From positions 1 to 9,608 of the forward strand of contig QOAX01000192.1 of the NCBI GenBank assembly GCA_003972865.1: a stretch of DNA of 9,608 bases, given 5' to 3'. The DNA comes from Verrucomicrobiota bacterium (GTDB taxonomy: Bacteria > Verrucomicrobiota > Verrucomicrobiia > Limisphaerales > UBA1096). The notes under the pieces were generated by a model that was given only the letters and a program-made list of their open reading frames with translations, did not search any database and was not told the origin of the DNA. The position numbers and the translations under genes are program-made. Below, piece after piece: positions 1 to 5,932 of this stretch. Each line of letters opens with the position of its first letter. Within the stretch, counting starts at the first letter, position 1.

Positions 1-11
1 GAACACTAATA

Positions 12-69
12 AACATCCCTGACATCAATGAACATCGGTGAAAATGGTGTAACTTTTAGGTGTAACTTT
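12..69. repeat. Short phased direct repeats downstream of tRNA-Gly
   Basis: Two families of short repeats lie in this AT-richer stretch. ACATC occurs at 13-17, 22-26 and 32-36, spaced 9 and 10 bp, about one helical turn. GGTGTAACTTT occurs exactly at 46-56 and 59-69, and a degenerate copy (GGTGAAAAT) sits at 37-45. No coding region is supported in 1-105. The position just beyond the 3' end of a tRNA gene is a common place for integrated elements, and such repeats could be arm-type recombinase sites. That is inference: no integrase gene is visible in the window. Confidence 0.5.
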
Positions 70-105
70 GACCTACAGAAGTCGTAAGTCATTGATGGAG
101 AAGGG

Positions 106-179
106 TGGAGCGGGTGAAGGGAATCGAACCCTCGTGTCAAGCTTGGGAAGCTTGCGTTCTACCATTGAACTACACCCGC
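106..179 (-). tRNA. tRNA-Gly (anticodon CCC)
   Basis: The minus strand folds into a full cloverleaf. It has a 7-bp acceptor stem (GCGGGTG with CACCCGC), a 4-bp D stem (GTTC/GAAC), a 5-bp anticodon stem (CAAGC/GCTTG), a 4-nt variable loop and a T arm with the loop TTCGATT. The anticodon loop TTCCCAA places CCC at positions 34-36, so this tRNA reads the glycine codon GGG. The discriminator base is U. The terminal CCA is encoded in the DNA (106-108 on the complement), giving 74 nt in total. The gene lies 67 bp downstream of the cytochrome/WD40 gene on the same strand. No clear promoter or terminator was seen in 180-246. Confidence 0.97.
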
Positions 180-246
180 ACTGAAGGGGACGCGGAGTTT
201 CCGGCCGGCCCCCGGCTTTGGCAATGTTTTTGTTTCGCTGCCCCGG

Positions 247-1605
247 TCACGGCTTGGGCGGCTCGAGGGTGCGGGTGATTTTGCCGGTGCGATCCCACGC
301 GTAAACGCGGCCGTTGTCCGCGCCGCCGTAGAGCAGTTTGCCGTCGGTGGTTGCGGCGAGGCAGTGCAGCAGGTCGCCGGCCTTGGACCATGTCTTGCCG
401 GGGCTTTTGCTGGTTTCGTTGCAGAGGCGCAGGGCGCCGTCGTCGCTGGCGGTGATCAACTCGGCTTTCTTTTCCGGCCAGGCAATGGCGGCGACGTTGC
501 CGGGATGGCCGGTCACGAGATTTTTTTGCTCTCGGGTTTTTGTGTCCCAAATTTTGAGTTCCTTGTCCGCACCACCGCTGGCGATCAGCGCGCCGTCCGG
601 CTTGTAGGCGAGCGAGAGCACCGGCGAGGTGTGGGCCTCGATCTGCATCGTTTGTTCGCCTTTGGCCAGGCTCCAAAACCGGACCAGTTTGTCGGCCCCA
701 GCGGAGGCCAGCGTTTCGCCGTCGGGCGCGATGGCGAGGTCGAAGATGGTCCCGCCGTGGGCCTGCCAGGCTAAGCGCTTGGCCAAGTCGCCGGTATTCC
801 AAAGGGTGATCTCTCCTGCTTGGCCAGGGGCGTTGGAGGCGGTGATGAGTGTCGTGTTGTCGGCGGTGAAGGTCATCGCCGAGACGCGTCCTGGCAGGTC
901 GGTGATCTTATCGGCAAGCGACCAGTCGGCGGTGTTCCAAAGCAACACTTTGCGGAAGCCTCCGGTGGCCAAACGCTTGCCGTCGGCGTTCCACGCGATG
1001 GACTGGACGACGTCGCGGTGGCCGGTGAGCCTGGCCAGTGGTGGTTTGTTTTTTTCGGCGAGGTTGTGAACGGTGACGAGGTTGCCGTGGCCGGCGGCGA
1101 GTTGTTTGTCGTCCGGCGAGAGGGCGAGGGCGAACACCGGTTGGTAGCCGCCGGGCAGTTGGCCAAGCGCAGTGGGGTCGAGCAGCTTGGCTTTGATGAC
1201 CAACTCGGCGGGCAGCCACTTGGCCCCGGCGTCGATCCATTGGCCAAGCGTGGCGATTTGTTCGTCGCCCAGTTGTTTCTTTGGCGGCATGTGGGGGTCG
1301 CTGCCGGGCTGGATGTACCGGATCATGCGGCTCTCCGCGGCTTGGCCGGGGAGGAGTGCCAGGCCTTCGCCGCCGCCCTTGAGGGCGAGAGCGCGCGTGG
1401 TGAGGTTGAGGTCGCCCTTGTTTTTTTTGGCGTTATGGCAGCGGATGCAGTGGTCGCGCAGGAGGTGCATCGCGCGCCTGGCCAAGTCGGCGCCTCCGGC
1501 CCCGCTCGGCGGCTCGGTGCCCCCGGCGCTTGGCCAGGCGGCCAAGGCCAAAAGTGTCAGCTTGGCCAAGCGGGCGGGTGTGAGCTTGTGGGCGAACCGT
1601 TTCAT
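247..1605 (-). CDS. Exported c-type cytochrome domain fused to a seven-blade WD40 propeller
   Basis: The protein has 452 residues. Residues 1-30 look like a signal peptide: a basic start (MKRFAHK), a hydrophobic core (LTLLALAAW) and small residues near PSAGG. A haem c site, CIRCH, lies at 53-57, and HMPPKK supplies a candidate axial Met at 106. This matches the Planctomycete-type cytochrome c pattern (PSCyt1-like). Residues about 130-452 form seven WD40-like blades, including LATGGFRKVLLWNT, LASAGADKLVRFWSLA, IASGGADKELKIWDTK and LLYGGADNGRVYAWDR; blade 6 has CN in place of WD. The family is abundant in Planctomycetota and Verrucomicrobiota and its substrates are mostly unknown. It probably acts in the periplasm, where the propeller would bind a partner and the haem transfer electrons. 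The ATG at 1605 was chosen because it starts the signal peptide; the frame stays open to 1809 but would then overlap sucA and bury the signal. No Shine-Dalgarno is visible. The gene is divergent from sucA. Confidence 0.9.
   Translation of the reverse strand: MKRFAHKLTPARLAKLTLLALAAWPSAGGTEPPSGAGGADLARRAMHLLRDHCIRCHNAKKNKGDLNLTTRALALKGGGEGLALLPGQAAESRMIRYIQPGSDPHMPPKKQLGDEQIATLGQWIDAGAKWLPAELVIKAKLLDPTALGQLPGGYQPVFALALSPDDKQLAAGHGNLVTVHNLAEKNKPPLARLTGHRDVVQSIAWNADGKRLATGGFRKVLLWNTADWSLADKITDLPGRVSAMTFTADNTTLITASNAPGQAGEITLWNTGDLAKRLAWQAHGGTIFDLAIAPDGETLASAGADKLVRFWSLAKGEQTMQIEAHTSPVLSLAYKPDGALIASGGADKELKIWDTKTREQKNLVTGHPGNVAAIAWPEKKAELITASDDGALRLCNETSKSPGKTWSKAGDLLHCLAATTDGKLLYGGADNGRVYAWDRTGKITRTLEPPKP
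778..787. repeat. Iterated palindrome CTTGGCCAAG (copy in WD40 region)
   Basis: This is an exact 10-bp palindrome inside the cytochrome/WD40 gene, read as Leu-Ala-Lys in its frame. A one-mismatch copy, CTTGGCCAGG, lies at 819-828. Shorter TTGGCCAA cores lie in the same gene at 1159-1166 and 1240-1247, both read as Leu-Gly-Gln. Confidence 0.8.
1477..1570. repeat. Cluster of three CTTGGCCAAG-type palindromes in the 5' part of the cytochrome gene
   Basis: CCTGGCCAAG (1477-1486), CTTGGCCAGG (1529-1538) and the exact CTTGGCCAAG (1561-1570) lie within 94 bp of DNA that encodes the signal peptide and the segment before the haem motif. They are read in two reading frames (Leu-Ala-Arg or Leu-Ala-Lys, and Trp-Pro-Ser). 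A shared protein motif therefore does not explain them. Confidence 0.75.
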
Positions 1606-1720
1606 GCGTGTGACGGCATTAAACCCGGCCCGGAGGCGCGGCGCGAGTCCTTGTTGTTTTAATTCGTCGGGACGATCATTTCGGGTTGGCCGGGGACAGT
1701 GGCAGGGATAGACTATCACA
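1606..1720. promoter_or_regulatory. Divergent intergenic region, putative promoters for the cytochrome gene and sucA
   Basis: These 115 bp separate two start codons pointing apart, so promoters for both directions should lie here or inside the gene starts. The best sigma-70-like candidate for sucA is TTGTTG (1651-1656), a 17-bp spacer and GATCAT (1674-1679). A second, weaker pair is TTGGCC (1686-1691) and TAGACT (1709-1714). For the minus direction only the AT-rich TTTAAT-like element near 1618-1623 stands out, without a good -35. AGGG at 1704-1707 is the only Shine-Dalgarno-like run before sucA, and it is rather far from the ATG (13 nt). Confidence 0.35.
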
Positions 1721-4543
1721 ATGAACACGGCACCACGGGGCGGCAGCGCCCCCAGTCTCACTGCGTCGGAACGGCAGAAGCCACGCGGCCAAGTCGGGCA
1801 CGCCGACAATGCTGGTCTGCTGGAGGAATCTTATGAGCAGTGGCGCGTGAACCCGGCGAGCGTCGATGCGGCCTGGCAGGCGTTCTTCGAGGGGTTCGAG
1901 CTGGGCTCGCAATTGGCCCCGGAGCGGGCCGGAAAAACCGGCGGGAATGGCGCGACGGCACCGGCCGCATCCAGCGCCCCCACGCCGGCACTCCCGGTGG
2001 TGGACCCGATGAGGCAGGGGCGGTTGTCGCACCTGCTTTTTACCTACCGGATGCTGGGGCATTACATCGCGAACCTCGATCCGCTCGGCTTCAACAAGAA
2101 TGAGCTGCCGGAGCTAGATCTGCATAATTTCAAATTCTCGGAGGCCGACCTTGACCAGAAATTTGACGCCGGAACTGCTGGCGGTGGCGGCCAAAAGACA
2201 CTGCGCGAGATTCTGCAAATCCTGCAGGACACCTACTGCCGTACCGTGGGGGCGCAGTACATGCACATCCAGCATTTCAAGATTCGCCGCTGGCTGCGCG
2301 ACCGGATGGAATCGACGCGGAACCGGCCTGCCTATTCGGGAAAAAAAAAGCGGCGCATCCTCAAGAGCCTGATGGATGCCGAGCAGTTCGAGAAATTCCT
2401 GCACACGAGGTACGTGGGGCAGAAGCGCTTCTCGCTCGAGGGCGGCGAGACGCTGATCCCGGTGCTCGACGCCATTGTGCAGGGCGCGCCTGGTCGTGGC
2501 ATCTTCAAGATCGCGATGGGCATGGCGCACCGCGGACGGCTCAACGTGTTGGCCAACATCATCGGCAAGGATTTCAAGTTTCTGTTCGAGGAGTTCAGCG
2601 ACAACTATGTTCAGCAGATCGCCTATGGCGACGGCGACGTGAAGTATCACCTCGGTTTTGAAAACACCCGAACCACCGTGGACGGTGACAAGGTCAGCAT
2701 CAACCTCGCGCCCAACCCCAGCCACCTCGAGGCGGTGACGCCGGTGGTGCAGGGCAAGGCGCGCGCCTTCCAGCGGCTGCTCAAAGACTCGAAGGAGCGC
2801 AAAAAGGTGCTGCCGGTGGTGATCCACGGCGACGGCGCGTTCATCGGGCAGGGCATCGTGGCGGAGACATTCAACATGTCGCAGCTCGACGGTTACAAGA
2901 CCGGGGGCACGGTGCACATCGTCGTCAACAACCAGATCGGGTTCACCACCCTGCCGCACGACGCCCGCTCAACGCTCTACTGCACCGCCTCGGCCAAGAT
3001 GCTTGACGTGCCGATCTTTCACGTGAACGGCAACGACCCCGTGGCGGCGGTGCATTGCATCGAGATGGCGTTGGATTTCCGTCAGCAATTCGGCCGGGAC
3101 GTGGTCGTGGACATCGTCTGTTACCGCAAGCACGGCCACAACGAGGGCGACGAGCCGAGCTTCACCCAGCCGCGAATCTACGCCTCCATCGCCAAGCAGC
3201 CGCTCATCAGCGAGATCCTGCTCAAGTCGCTGGTCGGGCAGGATGTCATCGACCGCGAGGAGGCGCAGTCGTTTCGCGACACGTACCGGATGGCGCTCGA
3301 CTGCGCCCGTAGCGAGTCACGCAGCGAGACGCACAAGATGAAACCGGCCATCCGGCCGCAGCTCGCCACGCCGGAGATGCTCGACCCGGTCGACACGGCG
3401 GTCAGCACGGAGAAACTTCGGGAAGTGGGCCTGCCGATTACGGCCGAGCCGGAGGCGTTCGCGCTCAACCCCAAGATTCAGCGGCTCATCAGGCAACGCC
3501 GCGAGATGATCGACGGCGAACGCCCGGTGGACTGGGGCATGGCCGAGACCCTGGCCTACGGCACGCTGCTGGTGGAGAACATTCCGGTGCGCCTGTCCGG
3601 GCAGGACGTGCGGCGCGGCACGTTCAGCCATCGGCACGCCGTTTACTACGAGGTCGGCACGCGGCGGCGCTACATCCCGCTGCGCAAACTGGCGCCGCAG
3701 CAGGGCGACTTTCGCATTTACAACAGCCCGCTCACCGAGGCGGCGGTGCTGGGTTTCGAGTTCGGCTACACGCTGGACTACCCGAACATGCTGCTGCTAT
3801 GGGAGGCGCAGTTCGGCGACTTCGCCAACGGCGCGCAGGTGATCATCGACCAGTTCATCACCTCGTCCGAGAGCAAGTGGAATGAGACCTCCAACATCGT
3901 GCTGCTCCTGCCGCACGGCTACGAGGGGCAGGGGCCGGAGCACTCGAGCGGCCGGCTGGAGCGGTTTCTGCAGGCGTGCGCCGAGGACAACATCCAAGTC
4001 GGCAACCTGACCACGCCGGCCAACCTGTTCCACGCGCTGCGCCGTCAGGTGCACCGCCCGTTCAACAAGCCGCTGGTGCTGATGACGCCCAAGAGCCTGC
4101 TGCGCGACCCGCGTTGCACCTCGGCGCTGGACGACTTCACCGACGGCGAGTTTCGGGAGATCATTCCCGACACGCTCGGCATGCAGTCGGCCAAGCGCGT
4201 CGTCTTCTGCACCGGCAAGGTTTACTTCGACCTCGAGGAGTATCGGGAGAAGAACAACATCGACGACGCGGCGATCGTGCGCATCGAGCAACACTATCCC
4301 CTGCACGAGCCTAAGCTGCGCGAGGCGCTCAAGCGCCATCCCAGGGCCAAGCGCTTCATCTGGTGCCAGGAGGAATCCGAGAACATGGGCGCCTGGTTTT
4401 TCATGGAGCCGCGCCTGCGCAGGCTGCTTGGCCGGGAGATCGGCTACGCCGGGCGCGACGCCTCCGCCAGCCCGGCCACCGGCTCGCGCGCCATCCACCA
4501 GCTCGAGCAGGCCAAGCTCATTGAGGAAGCTTTCACCCTTTGA
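1721..4543 (+). CDS. sucA: 2-oxoglutarate dehydrogenase E1 component
   Basis: This thiamine-diphosphate enzyme decarboxylates 2-oxoglutarate and passes the succinyl group to the E2 lipoyl arm. Its 940 residues are close to the usual length for bacterial E1o. The N-terminal E2-interaction segment is present (SYEQWRVNPASVDAAWQAFF, about 37-56). Catalytic-core motifs follow in order: HRGRLNVL from His270, NPSHLEAV, GDGAF at 370-374 with NNQIGFTT from Asn403 (thiamine diphosphate and metal binding), HVNGNDP and CYRKHGHNEGDEPS. The transketolase-like central and C-terminal parts carry SGQDVRRGTFSHRHA, WEAQFGDFANGAQ, LLPHGYEGQGPEHSSGR, RIEQHYPLHEP and WCQEESENMGAW. There is no actinobacterial-type E2 domain at the N-terminus. 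sucB follows after 21 bp. A run of nine A residues (2341-2349) encodes the lysines of SGKKKRR. Identification is firm because these motifs are specific to E1o rather than pyruvate dehydrogenase E1. Confidence 0.98.
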   Translation: MNTAPRGGSAPSLTASERQKPRGQVGHADNAGLLEESYEQWRVNPASVDAAWQAFFEGFELGSQLAPERAGKTGGNGATAPAASSAPTPALPVVDPMRQGRLSHLLFTYRMLGHYIANLDPLGFNKNELPELDLHNFKFSEADLDQKFDAGTAGGGGQKTLREILQILQDTYCRTVGAQYMHIQHFKIRRWLRDRMESTRNRPAYSGKKKRRILKSLMDAEQFEKFLHTRYVGQKRFSLEGGETLIPVLDAIVQGAPGRGIFKIAMGMAHRGRLNVLANIIGKDFKFLFEEFSDNYVQQIAYGDGDVKYHLGFENTRTTVDGDKVSINLAPNPSHLEAVTPVVQGKARAFQRLLKDSKERKKVLPVVIHGDGAFIGQGIVAETFNMSQLDGYKTGGTVHIVVNNQIGFTTLPHDARSTLYCTASAKMLDVPIFHVNGNDPVAAVHCIEMALDFRQQFGRDVVVDIVCYRKHGHNEGDEPSFTQPRIYASIAKQPLISEILLKSLVGQDVIDREEAQSFRDTYRMALDCARSESRSETHKMKPAIRPQLATPEMLDPVDTAVSTEKLREVGLPITAEPEAFALNPKIQRLIRQRREMIDGERPVDWGMAETLAYGTLLVENIPVRLSGQDVRRGTFSHRHAVYYEVGTRRRYIPLRKLAPQQGDFRIYNSPLTEAAVLGFEFGYTLDYPNMLLLWEAQFGDFANGAQVIIDQFITSSESKWNETSNIVLLLPHGYEGQGPEHSSGRLERFLQACAEDNIQVGNLTTPANLFHALRRQVHRPFNKPLVLMTPKSLLRDPRCTSALDDFTDGEFREIIPDTLGMQSAKRVVFCTGKVYFDLEEYREKNNIDDAAIVRIEQHYPLHEPKLREALKRHPRAKRFIWCQEESENMGAWFFMEPRLRRLLGREIGYAGRDASASPATGSRAIHQLEQAKLIEEAFTL

Positions 4544-4564
4544 GCGCCCAAACCAAAACACAAC

Positions 4565-5836
4565 ATGGCCACTGAAATCAAAGTCCCCGCCGTGGGGGAA
4601 TCCATCAAGTCAGTTTACGTCGCCGACTGGCGGAAAAACACCGGCGACTACTGCAATGCCGGTGACATCGTTTGCGAGATCGAGACCGACAAGGCGTCAC
4701 AGGAAATCCCCACCGAGGTTGCCGGAGTCATCACCACCTTGGCCAACGTCGGAGACGAGTTGCCGATCGGCGGCGTGCTGGCAACCATCGACGAAGCCGG
4801 CGAGGCGGGGCAAGTGAGCAGTGAGCCGTCAGCGGTGAGCAGTCAGTCAAGCGCACCGGAACCCGAGCCGGAACCGCCCACCGAGCCCTTGGCCAAGCCG
4901 CTTGGCCAGGCGCGGGAAGTGCTGACCACGCCGTCGGCCAGGGTTCACGCCGAGGAACTCAGCATCGACCTCGCCAACATCGCCGGCTCCGGCAAGGGCG
5001 GACGCATCCTCAAGGAGGACGTCCTCGCCGCCGCCGGGGACGCTGCGGCCACCACGCCGGACACCCCGATCGCCAGTTACGACGATGTCGCCACCGCGCC
5101 GGAACCGGGGGCCGTTGCGCCGACCGCGCCAGCCGAGCTTGGCGAAGTCACCCGCAAGCGCATGAGCATGATGCGCCGCACCATCGCCGACCGACTCGTA
5201 AGCGTACAGCACGAGGCCGCCATGTTGACGACCTTCAACGAGGCCGACATGAGCCAGATCATTGCGCTGCGAAAAAAATGCCAGGACGACTTTGTGGCCA
5301 GGCACGGCGTGAAACTCGGCTTCATGTCGCTGTTTGTGAAAGCCGTCGTTCGCGCACTCAAAGCCGTCCCGAATGTCAACGCCGCCATCGACGGCACCGA
5401 TATCGTCCAATTCCACCAGCAACACATCGGCGTCGCCATCTCGACCGACAAGGGTCTGGTCGTGCCGGTCGTCCGCAACGCCGCCGACCTGTCGCTGGCC
5501 GACATCGAGAAGGCCATCATCGCCTACGCTGAAAAAGCCCGGGCCGGTAAGGTTAACCTGGCCGACCTGGCCGGCGGCACCTTCAGCATCACCAACGGCG
5601 GCATCTTTGGCTCGATGATGTCCACCCCGATTTTGAACCCGCCGCAGAGCGGCATCCTCGGCATGCACGCCATCCAGCATCGGCCGGTCGCCGTGGACAG
5701 TCGGGTCGTCATCCGGCCGATGATGTACCTCGCGCTGACCTACGACCACCGGATCATCGACGGCCGCGAAGCCGTCACCTTCCTCGTCCAGGTGAAGGAT
5801 TTCATCGAAAACCCGGCGCTTGGCCTGGTGGATTGA
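4565..5836 (+). CDS. sucB: Dihydrolipoyl succinyltransferase, E2 component of 2-oxoglutarate dehydrogenase
   Basis: This core subunit accepts the succinyl group from E1 on its lipoyl-lysine and transfers it to CoA. The 423 residues show the E2 order. A single lipoyl domain covers about 1-78, with the lipoylated lysine in EIETDKAS (Lys43). A flexible Ser/Pro/Glu/Ala linker follows (about 79-117). The small E3-binding domain lies at about 121-156 (TPSARVHAEE to GRILKEDVL), then a second Ala/Pro linker. The acyltransferase domain runs from about 193 to the end, with the active-site motif HRIIDG (His395, Asp399). Adjacency to sucA favours succinyl over acetyl transfer. The first linker contains an in-frame 7-residue tandem repeat and two copies of the CTTGGCCAAG-type palindrome. 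The ATG lies directly before the lipoyl domain (MATEIKVPAVGES). The leader is A/C-rich and has no Shine-Dalgarno. Confidence 0.96.
   Translation: MATEIKVPAVGESIKSVYVADWRKNTGDYCNAGDIVCEIETDKASQEIPTEVAGVITTLANVGDELPIGGVLATIDEAGEAGQVSSEPSAVSSQSSAPEPEPEPPTEPLAKPLGQAREVLTTPSARVHAEELSIDLANIAGSGKGGRILKEDVLAAAGDAAATTPDTPIASYDDVATAPEPGAVAPTAPAELGEVTRKRMSMMRRTIADRLVSVQHEAAMLTTFNEADMSQIIALRKKCQDDFVARHGVKLGFMSLFVKAVVRALKAVPNVNAAIDGTDIVQFHQQHIGVAISTDKGLVVPVVRNAADLSLADIEKAIIAYAEKARAGKVNLADLAGGTFSITNGGIFGSMMSTPILNPPQSGILGMHAIQHRPVAVDSRVVIRPMMYLALTYDHRIIDGREAVTFLVQVKDFIENPALGLVD
4814..4855 (+). repeat. Imperfect 21-bp tandem repeat in the E2 linker
   Basis: Two 21-bp units encode VSSEPSA and VSSQSSA (residues 84-97 of SucB). 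The first nine bases, GTGAGCAGT, are identical in both units and the rest has diverged. The unit length keeps the frame, so copy number could vary without harming the protein. A PEPEPEPP stretch follows at once. Confidence 0.6.
4888..4910. repeat. Two adjacent iterated palindromes in the E2 linker
   Basis: CTTGGCCAAG (4888-4897) and CTTGGCCAGG (4901-4910) are separated by only three bases. They are read in different frames (Leu-Ala-Lys, then Leu-Gly-Gln), giving PLAKPLGQ. They sit in the unstructured linker between the lipoyl and E3-binding domains, where sequence is least constrained. A further one-mismatch copy, CTTGGCCAAC, lies at 4738-4747 in the lipoyl domain, and CTTGGCGAAG at 5138-5147 in the second linker. 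Confidence 0.75.
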
Positions 5837-5932
5837 GCGCCTGGCCGGATTGGCCTCGCTCGGGTATTTCAGAGTTGATACTTTCCCGCCCATAAAATTC
5901 GCTGACCGGGCGAACAGCACTCCCAACTTAAA

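Noticed and set aside
180..246. GGCCGGCC palindrome between the cytochrome gene and the tRNA as a terminator
   Set aside because: It is short, and no T run follows on the minus strand. It is common in GC-rich DNA.
820..1662. Open frame of 280 codons on the plus strand opposite the cytochrome/WD40 gene
   Set aside because: It is antisense to a gene with clear haem and WD40 motifs and its translation is low-complexity Gly/Val/Arg/Ala. It also runs up to the sucA leader without any domain.
1606..1809. N-terminal extension of the cytochrome/WD40 gene to an upstream start at 1809
   Set aside because: It would overlap the sucA start, add 68 residues without family resemblance and place the signal peptide inside the protein.
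3797..4561. Open frame of 254 codons on the minus strand opposite the sucA 3' end
   Set aside because: It is the complement of conserved E1o catalytic sequence, with no motif or plausible start signal.
5875..5898. Promoter-like TTGATA and TAAAAT in the sucB-lpd gap
   Set aside because: The spacer is only 12 bp, too short for a sigma-70 promoter, and the genes fit a single operon.
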